Assembly (NCBI GenBank): GCA_964491785.1
Contig: CAZBGS010000001.1
Location: 62,001-126,000 of the forward strand
Length of the DNA: 64,000 nt
Direction of reading: 5' to 3'
Source: RZZS01 sp964491785
Lineage (GTDB): Bacteria; Pseudomonadota; Alphaproteobacteria; Micavibrionales; Micavibrionaceae
The notes under the pieces were generated by a model. It saw nothing but the letters and a program-made list of their open reading frames with translations, was not told where the DNA came from and did no database searches. Shown here piece by piece: positions 53,464 to 62,893 of the stretch. The position numbers were made by a program, and so were the translations under genes. How positions within the stretch are numbered: position 1 is the stretch's first letter; every line of letters starts with the position of its first letter.

Positions 53464-54486
53464 ATGCCGGATAAACGTTTTTTTTTACGCTCTGAACCCG
53501 TCGAACTTGGCAAGATAGCCGGAGTCGCAGGTGCGTTGTTGCCTGAAGGTGCTCCGTCCGCAAGGCTGTTCAAGGATGTCGCATCGCTGGACAAGGCCGG
53601 GCCTGAGGATATTTCTTTCCTTGACAACGCAAAATATAAAGAGGCCTTCAAGGCGACAAAGGCCGGGGCATGTCTTGTAACCGCAGAAATGGCCTATCTT
53701 GCACCGGAAGGCACAATTCCGCTGATTACCAAATTTCCCTATAAGTCATACGCATTAGTTGCGTCGTACATTTATCCGGCTCAAATGCAGGAGCCTGAAA
53801 TCAGCAGGCATTGTTTTATTGACGACAGTGCGAAGATCGGACGGGATTGCGCTATCGAGCATGGCGCGGTCATCCTGGCGGGAGCCGAGATTGGAGATCG
53901 CTGCCGGATAGAGGCGAACGCTGTGATCGGACGCGGCGTGACGATTGGCAATGATTGCAGGATTGGGGCGTGCGCGACTTTGGAATGCTGCCTGATTGGC
54001 AGCAATGTCAGGCTTTATCCGGGAGTGCGAATCGGACAGGACGGGTTCGGCTTTGCGATTGATCCAAATGGACATATCAAAGTTCCGCAGCTCGGAAGAG
54101 TGATAATCGAAGACAATTGCGAGATAGGCGCGGGAACATGTATCGATCGTGGGGCCGGGCCGGACACTGTTATCGGGCAGGGAACCTGGATAGACAATCT
54201 GGTGCAAATCGGACATAACGTCAGAATCGGCAAAGGTTGCATAATCGTTGCGCAGACAGGGATCGCAGGGAGTTCTGTTCTTGAGGATTTTGCGGTTCTT
54301 GGCGGGCAGGTCGGCATAGCCGGTCACTTGCGGATTGGCAAAGGAGCCAGGATTGCCGCCCAATCTGGTATAATGAAAGATGTTCCTGCGGGCGAAGAAG
54401 TGATGGGATCTCCGGCAATGCCAATAAAATCTTTTCTGAGGCAAGTTGCTTTACTAAAAAAAATGATTAATAACAAAGATAAGTAA
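53464..54486 (+). CDS. lpxD: UDP-3-O-acylglucosamine N-acyltransferase
   Basis: 340 residues. LpxD adds the second hydroxyacyl chain in lipid A synthesis. An N-terminal uridine-binding domain (to about 100) is followed by a left-handed beta-helix of hexapeptide repeats (about 110-300). GQDGFGFAID and DNLVQIGHNVRIG include the catalytic histidine, and the C-terminal helix is short. It lies in the lpxD-fabZ-lpxA-lpxI-lpxB order. Confidence 0.97.
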   Translation: MPDKRFFLRSEPVELGKIAGVAGALLPEGAPSARLFKDVASLDKAGPEDISFLDNAKYKEAFKATKAGACLVTAEMAYLAPEGTIPLITKFPYKSYALVASYIYPAQMQEPEISRHCFIDDSAKIGRDCAIEHGAVILAGAEIGDRCRIEANAVIGRGVTIGNDCRIGACATLECCLIGSNVRLYPGVRIGQDGFGFAIDPNGHIKVPQLGRVIIEDNCEIGAGTCIDRGAGPDTVIGQGTWIDNLVQIGHNVRIGKGCIIVAQTGIAGSSVLEDFAVLGGQVGIAGHLRIGKGARIAAQSGIMKDVPAGEEVMGSPAMPIKSFLRQVALLKKMINNKDK

Positions 54487-54508
54487 CAATCATTCAAATA
54501 GGCTAAGT

Positions 54509-54964
54509 ATGGGCGACCAAGCAGAATATTTAGATGTGACAAGGATCATGGAAATGATTCCGCATCGTTATCCGTTTCTCATGGTGGACAGAATTCTTGA
54601 ATTCGTGCCGGGCGAGATGGCAGTCGGATTAAAGAACATCTCGATGGGAGAACCTCATTTTCAAGGGCATTTTCCAAGTTTTCCTGTGATGCCCGGGGTG
54701 CTGATAATCGAGGCGATGGCGCAGACTTCCGCGATTCTTGTTGTGAAGACTCTTGGAAAAGACGCCGAAGGCAAGCTTGTGTACTTTATGACCGTGGATA
54801 ATGCCCGTTTTCGCAAGCCGGTCGTTCCGGGAGATGCGATGCATGTTCATGTCACAAGGCTTCAGGATCGCCGGAACGTCTGGAAGTTTAAAGGAGAGGC
54901 GAAGGTCGACGGCAAAGTCGTAGCCGAAGCCACGTATAGCGCAATGATTATGGACAGGCGTTAG
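54509..54964 (+). CDS. fabZ: 3-hydroxyacyl-ACP dehydratase FabZ
   Basis: 151 residues, a hot-dog fold enzyme of fatty acid elongation. The catalytic histidine is in IPHRYPFLMVDRI and the glutamate in FPVMPGVLIIEAMAQ. It competes with LpxA and LpxD for hydroxyacyl-ACP, which explains its place between them. Normal length. Confidence 0.98.
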   Translation: MGDQAEYLDVTRIMEMIPHRYPFLMVDRILEFVPGEMAVGLKNISMGEPHFQGHFPSFPVMPGVLIIEAMAQTSAILVVKTLGKDAEGKLVYFMTVDNARFRKPVVPGDAMHVHVTRLQDRRNVWKFKGEAKVDGKVVAEATYSAMIMDRR

Positions 54965-55045
54965 GCGAATACTCACATAAATGATGAAACTTTTCGCAAC
55001 AAAGCGTGATTTGTTGCTGTGAACAGAGGCGAATAAATTAACCTC

Positions 55046-55852
55046 ATGAATTCAGATATCCACTCCACAGCCATAGTTTCTCCTAAGGCGACGATTGGTA
55101 AAGGCGTAAAGATCGGCCCTTATTGTGTCGTTGAAGATAACGTAACCCTTGGCGACGATGTCCGTTTGTATTCGCATGTCGTTGTCAGTGGGCGTACGAC
55201 GATTGGAAGCAAAACAAATGTGTTTCCTTTTGCCTCGCTTGGATCGGCGCCGCAAGATTTAAAGTATCATGGCGAGCCATCGGTACTCGTGATTGGATCT
55301 AACTGCTCTATCCGCGAGCATGTAACGATGAATCCAGGCACCGAGGGCGGCGGTATGAAAACTATTGTAGGAGATAACTGTCTTTTCATGGTTGGATCGC
55401 ATGTGGCACATGATTGCATTGTCGGCAACAATGTAATTATGGCTAATAATGCCACTATTGGCGGCCATGTTAATATTGGTGATTTTGCGATAATCGGCGG
55501 TCTTGCTGCGGTGCATCAGCATGTGCGTATCGGCGCTCATGCGATGATCGGCGGTATGTCCGGGGTCGAGGCTGATGTTATTCCTTTCGGACTTGTAAAG
55601 GGCGAAAGGGCGTTTCTGGCCGGCCTCAATCTTGTCGGCATGGAGAGGAGAGGCATCTCGCGGGATCAAATAAAGGTAACTCAAAAAGCTTTCCAGGATC
55701 TTTTTAACGAAAGAGGAACGTTCGAGGAGAGGATCGAGGAAGTATCCGGGAAATTTGCCGATAGCGAACTGGTTGTAAAAATAGTACACTTTATCAGAGC
55801 AAAAACAGGGTTTCCTATATGTCAACCGCAGAGGAAGAATACCAAAAAGTAG
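55046..55852 (+). CDS. lpxA: UDP-N-acetylglucosamine O-acyltransferase
   Basis: 268 residues, first step of lipid A synthesis. Beta-helix of hexapeptide repeats, with the catalytic histidine in SHVAHDCIVG, conserved FPFASLGSAPQDLKY and IREHVTMNPGT, and the C-terminal helical bundle. Preceded by an 81-bp gap after fabZ; its end overlaps lpxI by 34 bases. Confidence 0.98.
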   Translation: MNSDIHSTAIVSPKATIGKGVKIGPYCVVEDNVTLGDDVRLYSHVVVSGRTTIGSKTNVFPFASLGSAPQDLKYHGEPSVLVIGSNCSIREHVTMNPGTEGGGMKTIVGDNCLFMVGSHVAHDCIVGNNVIMANNATIGGHVNIGDFAIIGGLAAVHQHVRIGAHAMIGGMSGVEADVIPFGLVKGERAFLAGLNLVGMERRGISRDQIKVTQKAFQDLFNERGTFEERIEEVSGKFADSELVVKIVHFIRAKTGFPICQPQRKNTKK

Positions 55853-56673
55853 AAACTCTCGGCATTATAGCCGGTGGCGGAGCGCTTCCGGAAAGGTTGC
55901 TTCATTCATGTGATCGTCGCGGCATTCAGCCATTTGTTATCGGATTTGAGGGACAGACAGACCCGATGATCTGTAAGGGCAGAAATCATTTATGGACAAG
56001 GATCGGCGCAGCGGGTCAGATTATCAATACACTTAAATCTCATGGAATTAGTGATCTTGTATTGATTGGCAGTATGAGAAGGCCATCACTTCCAGAGCTA
56101 AAGCCGGATATACGTACTGCCCGGTTCTTTGCGCGTTTAGGACTTAGAGCTTTCGGGGACGACGGTCTATTAAGGGCGATTCGCGAGGAACTGGAAGCGG
56201 AGGGTTTCATTATTCACGGTATCCAGGAGTTCGCGCATGATCTTCTCGCGGGCGAGGGAGCGATTGGAAGGCACAAGCCAAGGCGCACCGACTGGGTGGA
56301 TATTGACCGGGGGATCGAGATATCCAGGATGATGGGGGCGCTAGATATCGGTCAGGCGGCGGTGGTACAGGAAGGCATAGTTCTTGGTGTTGAGGCTGCC
56401 GAAGGGACTGACGAATTAATCCGCCGTTGTGCGAAGCTGAGGAGAACCGGAAGAGGCGGCGTACTTGTCAAAACATCCAAGCCCAGACAGGACGAAAACC
56501 TCGATTTGCCGACTATTGGGCCGCGGACTATTACGCTCTGCGCAGAAGCAGGTTTTGCGGGGATCGTGGTTCAGGCGCATCACAGTCTGTTGATAGATCC
56601 GCAGGAAATCGCGGATACCGCCAACAAGCACGGTCTGTTCGTGCTTGGTGTCGATCTTGCCAAGCATGGATAG
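55819..56673 (+). CDS. lpxI: UDP-2,3-diacylglucosamine diphosphatase LpxI
   Basis: 284 residues. LpxI hydrolyses UDP-diacylglucosamine to lipid X; it replaces the unrelated LpxH in alphaproteobacteria. GIIAGGGALPERLL at the start, GDDGLLRAI and VKTSKPRQDENLDLPTIGP are family segments. The start inside the end of lpxA gives an extra dozen residues before the conserved core; a start a few codons later cannot be excluded. lpxB overlaps its stop by 8 bases. Confidence 0.96.
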   Translation: MSTAEEEYQKVETLGIIAGGGALPERLLHSCDRRGIQPFVIGFEGQTDPMICKGRNHLWTRIGAAGQIINTLKSHGISDLVLIGSMRRPSLPELKPDIRTARFFARLGLRAFGDDGLLRAIREELEAEGFIIHGIQEFAHDLLAGEGAIGRHKPRRTDWVDIDRGIEISRMMGALDIGQAAVVQEGIVLGVEAAEGTDELIRRCAKLRRTGRGGVLVKTSKPRQDENLDLPTIGPRTITLCAEAGFAGIVVQAHHSLLIDPQEIADTANKHGLFVLGVDLAKHG

Positions 56674-57856
56674 AGGAAAGCCCGCTTTCTTCCTGATCGC
56701 CGGTGAAGCTTCTGGCGACGTTCTTGGTTCCCGGTTGATCGGAGCCCTTCGGGACGAGTTCGGAGAGGGAGCAAGGTTTTACGGAATTGGCGGGACGGCG
56801 ATGAAGTCGGCAGGGCTTGGCGATAGCCTGTTTTCTATGACCGAGCTTTCTCTGATGGGCATAGCCGAAATTGCGCCAAGAATATTGCATTTAAATCAGC
56901 GGATTGAGCAAACGGTTGCGGCTGTTCTGGAGTTGAAGCCGGATGCGGTGATTACTATTGATGCGCCGGATTTCGTTTTCAGGGTCGCGCGGAGAATCAA
57001 AGAGCGTTCGAAAGTTGGTTATAAACCTAAAATTATTCATTATGTTGCTCCCAGTGTCTGGGCCTGGCGCGCTGGCAGGGCGAAGAAAATTGCGAGTTTT
57101 CTAGACGGGTTGTTGTGTCTGCTTCCTTTCGAGCCTCCGTACTTTGAGAAAGAGGGGCTGAAGGCCCGATTTATTGGCCATTCAATGATCGAGGCCGGAA
57201 TCTTTGAGGCTGATCCGCAGGCCTACAGACAGAGGAACAATATTCCTCAAGGCAAAATGATTATCGGTGTTCTGCCGGGCAGCAGGGAGGGGGAAATCGA
57301 CAGAACAGGCGCGGTTCTGTTTGAAGCAGCCGACAAAATCCATGACCGGTACGGCGATGTTCTGATAGTAATTCCGACATGGCCTCATTTAGAAAAAGCA
57401 GTTCGTAAACATGCTGAAAAATATAATTTCAATTTTATTATCGATAGCGATCAGGCAAGAAAATATGACGCCTTTGCCGCTTTTGATATTGCGCTGGCCA
57501 CTTCGGGAACTGTGGGTTTGGAACTGGCGGTGTGCGGAGTGCCGCATGTTATCGCTTACAGGATGAATGAAATTACCTGGCAGATAGTAAAACGGGCGGT
57601 AAAAGTCAAATATGCTCACCTTGCCAATATCCTTTTGGGGAGAGAGATAATTCCCGAATTCATACAAGGACGATGTGAGCCGGAGGCGATAACGTGCAAA
57701 GTCTGCCAGCTAATCGATGATCGTGAAGACAGAGAGCTGCTCAACAGCGCTTTTGATGAAGTGAGAGAGCTTATTGGCGCCAGTTCCAGTGTGAGGCCGT
57801 CGGCAAAAGCTGCGGCTTTTATCAGGGAAACAATCGAGAGTCGTCCGGCGAGTTGA
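56666..57856 (+). CDS. lpxB: Lipid-A-disaccharide synthase
   Basis: 396 residues from the ATG overlapping the lpxI stop (ATGGATAG). LpxB joins lipid X and UDP-diacylglucosamine. FLIAGEASGDVLGSRLI, IDAPDFVFRVA, YVAPSVWAWRAGRAKKIA and GTVGLELAVCGVP are typical of this GT-B family member. Upstream in-frame TTG codons are ignored as they lie within lpxI. Last gene of the envelope run; gltA comes from the opposite strand 16 bp later. Confidence 0.97.
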   Translation: MDRGKPAFFLIAGEASGDVLGSRLIGALRDEFGEGARFYGIGGTAMKSAGLGDSLFSMTELSLMGIAEIAPRILHLNQRIEQTVAAVLELKPDAVITIDAPDFVFRVARRIKERSKVGYKPKIIHYVAPSVWAWRAGRAKKIASFLDGLLCLLPFEPPYFEKEGLKARFIGHSMIEAGIFEADPQAYRQRNNIPQGKMIIGVLPGSREGEIDRTGAVLFEAADKIHDRYGDVLIVIPTWPHLEKAVRKHAEKYNFNFIIDSDQARKYDAFAAFDIALATSGTVGLELAVCGVPHVIAYRMNEITWQIVKRAVKVKYAHLANILLGREIIPEFIQGRCEPEAITCKVCQLIDDREDRELLNSAFDEVRELIGASSSVRPSAKAAAFIRETIESRPAS

Positions 57857-57872
57857 TAAGGTCGCTTATCCT

Positions 57873-59171
57873 CTAGCCTCTTTCTTCAAGAGGGGTGTAG
57901 GGGCGGGGCTTTTCGCCGATATAGAGTTGCCTTGGGCGGCCTATGCGCAAGGGTGTTTCCTCGATCATTTCTTTCCATTGCGAAATCCAGCCGACTGTGC
58001 GGGCCACGGCAAAAATCACGGTGAACATGCTTACCGGGAATCCCATGGCTTTGAGGATTATTCCGGAGTAGAAATCAACGTTGGGATAGAGCTTTTTGGT
58101 TACGAAGTAATCGTCTTCAAGGGCGATGCGCTCCAGTTCTATAGCGATTTCCAGCAGCGGGTCATTAAAAATGCCGAGATCTTCAAGAACCTGGTCGCAT
58201 GAGGCCTTCAGCACCTCGGCGCGCGGGTCGTAATGTTTATAGACCCTGTGGCCGAAGCCCATCAAACGGAACGGATCATCCTTGTCTTTCGCGCGCCTGA
58301 TGAATTCCGGAATGCGTTCTTTGGTCTTGATCTCCGAAAGCATTTCCAGAACCGCCTGATTTGCGCCGCCATGGCTCGGGCCCCAGAGCGAGGCGATACC
58401 GGCAGCGATACAGGCGAAAGGATTGGCCAGCGACGATCCGGCAAGGCGAACAGTAGATGTGGAGGCGTTTTGCTCGTGATCCGCATGGAGGATGAAAATC
58501 TTGTCCATAGCGTCGGCAAGTACCGGGTTCACTACATAAGGTTCAGTCGGCTTGGCGAAGCACATATGCAGAAAGTTGGCGGCAAAGCTCAGATCGTTTC
58601 GCGGATACATGAATGGCTGGCCATGATTGTATTTCATTGCCATGGCCGCAATAGTCGGGATTTTGCCAAGCATCCGGAGGGCAGACAGTTCCCGTTGCTC
58701 GGGATCCCAAATGTCGAGAGAGTCATGATGGAAGGCCGATAATGCGCCTGCCGCACCGCACATGACCGCCATAGGGTGGGCATCGCGGCGGAAGCCCTGG
58801 AAGAACTTGGTCATCTGGTCGTCGACCATATTGTGATCCTTGATCTTCCTTTTAAAGATCTCAAGCTGGGTTCCCGTCGGCAGATTGCCGTTGAGCAGCA
58901 GGTAACAGACTTCAAGAAAGTTGCTTTTGTCCGCGAGTTCCTTGATGTCATAGCCGCGGTGCATCAGTATGCCCTGATCGCCGTCGATGTAGGTGATGCT
59001 GGATTTACAGCTGCCGGTGGAGGTAAAGGACGGATCGAATGTAAAATGTCCGGTCTCGGAATAGAGATTGCGAACGTCGATAACCGACGGGCCGATCGTA
59101 CCTTCAAGAACCGGAAGTTTCCAGCTTTTGCCGGTCTGATCGTCGGTCAGTGTAAAAGTTTTATTTCCCAT
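57873..59171 (-). CDS. gltA: Citrate synthase
   Basis: 432 residues, type II hexameric-like citrate synthase of the TCA cycle. The catalytic residues lie in ILHADHEQNASTSTVR, SLWGPSHGGANQAVLEML and MGFGHRVYKHYDPRAE; the C-terminus RIGRPRQLYIGE-KPRPY is typical of the long Gram-negative type. AAAGGGG lies before the ATG and a good promoter sits just upstream, so it is probably expressed on its own as well as with gltX. Confidence 0.98.
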   Translation of the reverse strand: MGNKTFTLTDDQTGKSWKLPVLEGTIGPSVIDVRNLYSETGHFTFDPSFTSTGSCKSSITYIDGDQGILMHRGYDIKELADKSNFLEVCYLLLNGNLPTGTQLEIFKRKIKDHNMVDDQMTKFFQGFRRDAHPMAVMCGAAGALSAFHHDSLDIWDPEQRELSALRMLGKIPTIAAMAMKYNHGQPFMYPRNDLSFAANFLHMCFAKPTEPYVVNPVLADAMDKIFILHADHEQNASTSTVRLAGSSLANPFACIAAGIASLWGPSHGGANQAVLEMLSEIKTKERIPEFIRRAKDKDDPFRLMGFGHRVYKHYDPRAEVLKASCDQVLEDLGIFNDPLLEIAIELERIALEDDYFVTKKLYPNVDFYSGIILKAMGFPVSMFTVIFAVARTVGWISQWKEMIEETPLRIGRPRQLYIGEKPRPYTPLEERG

Positions 59172-59197
59172 GCCCTTACCCCTTTGTCCTGTCTTTT

Positions 59198-59226
59198 AAT
59201 ATAAATAGTTCATCAGCGCCTATCAA
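59198..59226 (-). promoter_or_regulatory. Promoter of gltA
   Basis: On the minus strand TTGATA (59221-59226) and TATATT (59198-59203) are exactly 17 bases apart; the boxes match 5 of 6 for the -10 and 4 of 6 for the -35. It starts right after the gltX stop codon (59227-59229), 27 bp before the gltA ATG, giving a short leader. This is one of the better promoters seen in the window. Confidence 0.6.
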
Positions 59227-60648
59227 TCAGGCCTGCGTGGACGACCTGAAAGCAAGCGCGGCGTCCACTCTTGCCAGAACCTCGGCTTTGCCAAGTATTT
59301 CAGCGGCCTTGAAGATTGGCGGAGAAACTGTTGCGCCGGTAATCGCTGCTCTCAAGGGCATGATAATTTTGCCCAGTTTCGCGCCGGATGCTTCGGCAAG
59401 TTCGCGGCAAATGGTTTCCAGGGCGTCATGCGTCAGTTCGTTCGTCGCCTCAATTCGAGCCCTGATGGCCGGGAGGAAGCCTTCCGTATCAGAAAGGAGC
59501 GTTTCTTTGGCTTTTTCATCGTATGCCGAAGGAATGCCGCAGACGTAAAACCTGCCGGCTTCGGCAAGTTGAGGAATTGTCTTACCGCGATCCTTCAAAT
59601 CCTCAATGCCCTGCTCAAGCCATTTCCTGGTTTGGGCAGAAAGCGTTATGCCGTGTTTCTGATATTCTGCCTGTATAAGCTCCAGCAGGCGTCCGGTTTC
59701 GCATTGCTTTATGTAGTGAGCGTTAAGGCTTTCAAGCCTGGCGAAGTCAAACCTTGAGGCAGATTTGCCGATCCCTTCGAGGTCGAACCATTCTACCGCC
59801 TGCAAGGTCGATATAATTTCTTCATCTCCATGCGACCAGCCGAGGCGGAGCAGATAGTTGCGTAAAGCTTCCGGCAGAAAGCCCATTTCCTTGTATTCCG
59901 AGACACTCTGGGCACCGTGGCGCTTTGAGAATTTTGAGCCGTCCGGCCCATGGATCAGGGGCAGATGGGCAAAGACGGGAATATCCCAGCCCATAGCATC
60001 GTATATAATTTTTTGGCGGAATGTGTTGTTAAGGTGGTCGTCGCCTCTGATCACATGAGTTACCTCCATATCGTGGTCGTCGACGACCACGGCCAGCATA
60101 TAGGTCGGTGAACCGTCGCTGCGGAGCAGAATAAAGTCATCCAGGTTGCTGTTGTCGACTTTGACCTCTCCCTGGACTTTGTCGTGGATTATCGTATGAC
60201 CTTCGAGAGGCGCCTTGATACGTATGACCGGTTTGATATCCTTTGGGGCATCGGAGGCCGGGCGGTCGCGCCAGCGGCGGTCATAAAACGTGCTTCTTCC
60301 TTCCTTTTTTGCTTCTTCCCTCATTGTTTCCAGTTCTTCGGGCGAGCAGTAGCAGTAATAGGCCTTGCCTTCCTGCAGCAGTTTTAAAGCGATTTCCGCG
60401 TGACGGAAGCGGTTTTCATATTGTGAGGGGATCTCTTCGTTATCCCAATCAAGCTCTAGCCATTTCATGCCCTCAATGATTACTTCCACGGCTTCTTTCG
60501 AGTGGCGCTCGCGGTCGGTGTCCTCTATGCGCAGAAGAAAGCGCCCGCCGTGATGACGCGCGAAAAGCCAGTTGAACAGAGCTGTCCGGGCATTGCCAAT
60601 ATGCATAAAGCCGGTTGGCGAAGGAGGAAACCTGGTAACTACTTTCAT
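59227..60648 (-). CDS. gltX: Glutamyl-tRNA synthetase
   Basis: 473 residues from the ATG with AGGAG seven bases upstream; a TTG two codons earlier is less likely. Class I enzyme: the HIGH-type motif PPSPTGFMHIGNARTALFN and the KMSKS-type KFSKRHG are present. The CYCSPEELE region has the C-x-C zinc-like pair without the remaining ligands. Charges tRNA-Glu; many relatives carry a second copy for tRNA-Gln, which cannot be judged here. Confidence 0.97.
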   Translation of the reverse strand: MKVVTRFPPSPTGFMHIGNARTALFNWLFARHHGGRFLLRIEDTDRERHSKEAVEVIIEGMKWLELDWDNEEIPSQYENRFRHAEIALKLLQEGKAYYCYCSPEELETMREEAKKEGRSTFYDRRWRDRPASDAPKDIKPVIRIKAPLEGHTIIHDKVQGEVKVDNSNLDDFILLRSDGSPTYMLAVVVDDHDMEVTHVIRGDDHLNNTFRQKIIYDAMGWDIPVFAHLPLIHGPDGSKFSKRHGAQSVSEYKEMGFLPEALRNYLLRLGWSHGDEEIISTLQAVEWFDLEGIGKSASRFDFARLESLNAHYIKQCETGRLLELIQAEYQKHGITLSAQTRKWLEQGIEDLKDRGKTIPQLAEAGRFYVCGIPSAYDEKAKETLLSDTEGFLPAIRARIEATNELTHDALETICRELAEASGAKLGKIIMPLRAAITGATVSPPIFKAAEILGKAEVLARVDAALAFRSSTQA

Positions 60649-60682
60649 TTGCAAACTCCTTGGCAGGCTTGTTTCGAGCCTA

Positions 60683-60711
60683 TTAATAAGTCAATACTGC
60701 TTCAGGGTCAA
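60683..60711 (-). promoter_or_regulatory. Candidate promoter of gltX
   Basis: TTGACC (60706-60711) and TATTAA (60683-60688) on the minus strand are 17 bases apart, with 5 and 4 of 6 matches. They lie 35 bp upstream of the gltX start in the short divergent region shared with comEC. Confidence 0.5.
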
Positions 60712-60726
60712 AGGGGCCAATATAGA

Positions 60727-62883
60727 TTGATTTTACCTTTTGCAACAACTGATATTGCCCGGGCGCGAGGGGCTTTCAATCCGCAGGCCTTGTTGCTAGC
60801 GGCGAGCGAGGAATTGCTGGCGCAAAAAGCCAGGTTGGTATTGTGGCTGCCGGTTATGACCGGAAGCGGCATTGCTATTTATTTTTCTCTTAGATTCGAA
60901 CCACCGGTGGCGCTGGCAGCAGTGTTTGTATTGATGGCAGGCAGCATTCTGGCGCTGCTGTTTCCGGGGAGAGAATCATGTGTACGCTCTTTTCTTGCGT
61001 TTCTTGCGGTTTCGGCGGTCTTCTGGGCGAGTGCAGGTTTTACTGCGGCCCAGTTGCGCACCAGATATCTTGCCGCGCCCGTGCTGGAGAGGGAGCTTGG
61101 GCCGGTAATCGTGGAAGGGCGCATTGAAAATATAGACAGGCTGGATCGGGGAGAGAGTATCAGGATTGTTCTATCTGATCTTACAATTGAAAAGCTGGAC
61201 AAGCAGAAGACACCGCGAAAGATCCGGGTGAAGCTTCATGACGGTCAGGGTCTTAGAGGCGGTATGAGGGTTAAGTTGCTGGTAAAACTTAATCCGCCTT
61301 CGCCTCCGGTTGCGCCCGGCGCGTTTGACTTTCAAAGATACAGCTGGTTCAAGCAGATTGGCGCGGTAGGTTTTGCATATAAGAGGATCGAGGCTTATAG
61401 CGAAAATGTGGAAGGCAGCACGCTATCGCTGGATAATCTGCGGCAGATTGTGGCCGGACACATAGCCGGGCAGATTGCGTCGAAACCTGACGCATCAGTT
61501 GTTACGGCACTCATGACAGGGGAGCTTACCGCGATTCCGGAGAAGGACATGGAGGCCATGCGGCATTCCGGTCTTGCGCATATGCTGGCGCTTTCGGGGA
61601 TGAATGTAGGGGTTATCGCGGGGTTCGTTTTCTTTACTTCAAGATTTTTAATGGCGTTGTTTCCCGCTTTCGCCCTGAGGCATCCGATTAAGAAATATTC
61701 TGCGGTTCTCGCGTTTTTTACTATCTATGCATATACTTTCTTCGTAGGTGCAAATGTTCCGGTTTTCAGAGCCTTGCTGATGACCGGGGTAGTACTCGTC
61801 GCCGTACTGCTTGATCGAAAGGCTTTTTCGATGCGACTGGTGGCGCTTTCGGCATTTGCGATTTTGATTTGCGCCCCGGAAAGTCTGGTCGGGGCGAGTT
61901 TTCAGATGTCTTTTAGCGCCGTGGCGGCGCTCATTTGTTTTTTTGAGGCTTTCAGATCGCGAATATCGTCGCTTTACAGGGGGGCCGGATGGTTCCGTAA
62001 AGGTGCTATTTATGTTCTGGGCATCTGTATTACTACAGTGATCGCGACACTGTCCACAGCTCCGTTTTCACTGTATCATTTTCAGCAATTGGCACTTTAC
62101 GGTGTGCTGGCCAATTTGCTGGCTGTACCGATCATGAGTTTCCTGATCATGCCGGCGGTTGTGCTTTCTTATATCAGCATTCCGCTGGGGCTTGGGTTTT
62201 TGACGCTTCCACTGGCAGGGGCCGGCGTCGAATGGATGAGGGAAATCGCACATTGGACGGCTTCGCTAGAGGGGGCAGTATTATTAGCGCCACACTGGCC
62301 GCCGGAAGGTCTCGCGCTTCTGGCGGGCGGAGTATTGTTTTTATTCCTCTGGCAAGGCTATTTGAGGTATGCGGGACTTGCCGCTTTCTTCAGCGGTTTG
62401 ATTTTAGTTTACAGTTACAGCCAGCCTGATTTGCTGGTGTCTTCATCCGGCAAGCTTGCGGCATACAAGTCCGGGCATGCTGTATATGCATCGTCAAGAA
62501 CATCTGACAGGTACGAGCTTGAGAACTGGGCGCAAATGTACGGGGTGCCAATGGAGAATGTTCGAAAATGGCCGAAAGAGGGGGCCGATGCGCAAGGGGA
62601 TATTGTTTGCGGCGAACAAGGATGCCGGCTTGTGCTTAATGGGCGGAAAATCGGCTTTTCTTACGAGCCTTATGCTTTGCTTGAGGATTGCGGGTGGGCG
62701 GAAATTCTGGTTTCGCGTCATCCGGTCGATAAAAAGGCTTGCAATTCAACGTATATAATCGATCGCTTTGACTTGTCGCGGAAAGGCGTTCATAGCGTAA
62801 CTATTCAAAAGGGGAACATTTTTATATCCAGCGTCGACAATGCAAGAGGAAAGAGGCCATGGCATGGAACCGCTTCGCGCTGA
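60727..62883 (+). CDS. comEC: ComEC/Rec2 family DNA uptake membrane protein
   Basis: About 718 residues if it begins at the TTG at 60727, which has AAGGGG ten bases upstream; the frame is open back into gltX, but those codons are antisense to it. DUF4131-like N-terminus with membrane helices, then the competence domain with HSGLAHMLALSGMNVGVIAG and VGANVPVFRALLMTG and ten or so helices to about residue 560. The C-terminal domain is the degenerate metallo-beta-lactamase form usual in alphaproteobacteria. ComEC forms the inner membrane channel for single-stranded DNA. The exact start is uncertain. Confidence 0.9.
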   Translation: MILPFATTDIARARGAFNPQALLLAASEELLAQKARLVLWLPVMTGSGIAIYFSLRFEPPVALAAVFVLMAGSILALLFPGRESCVRSFLAFLAVSAVFWASAGFTAAQLRTRYLAAPVLERELGPVIVEGRIENIDRLDRGESIRIVLSDLTIEKLDKQKTPRKIRVKLHDGQGLRGGMRVKLLVKLNPPSPPVAPGAFDFQRYSWFKQIGAVGFAYKRIEAYSENVEGSTLSLDNLRQIVAGHIAGQIASKPDASVVTALMTGELTAIPEKDMEAMRHSGLAHMLALSGMNVGVIAGFVFFTSRFLMALFPAFALRHPIKKYSAVLAFFTIYAYTFFVGANVPVFRALLMTGVVLVAVLLDRKAFSMRLVALSAFAILICAPESLVGASFQMSFSAVAALICFFEAFRSRISSLYRGAGWFRKGAIYVLGICITTVIATLSTAPFSLYHFQQLALYGVLANLLAVPIMSFLIMPAVVLSYISIPLGLGFLTLPLAGAGVEWMREIAHWTASLEGAVLLAPHWPPEGLALLAGGVLFLFLWQGYLRYAGLAAFFSGLILVYSYSQPDLLVSSSGKLAAYKSGHAVYASSRTSDRYELENWAQMYGVPMENVRKWPKEGADAQGDIVCGEQGCRLVLNGRKIGFSYEPYALLEDCGWAEILVSRHPVDKKACNSTYIIDRFDLSRKGVHSVTIQKGNIFISSVDNARGKRPWHGTASR

Positions 62884-62893
62884 GCAGAATACT

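Noticed and set aside
57855..57870. GATAAG/CTTATC hairpin between convergent lpxB and gltA
   Set aside because: Only 6 bp with an AT-rich stem and no T run on either strand; too weak to call a bidirectional terminator.
60502..60726. N-terminal extension of comEC by 75 codons
   Set aside because: It overlaps the conserved start of gltX on the other strand and the shared promoter region; the extra residues are not ComEC-like.
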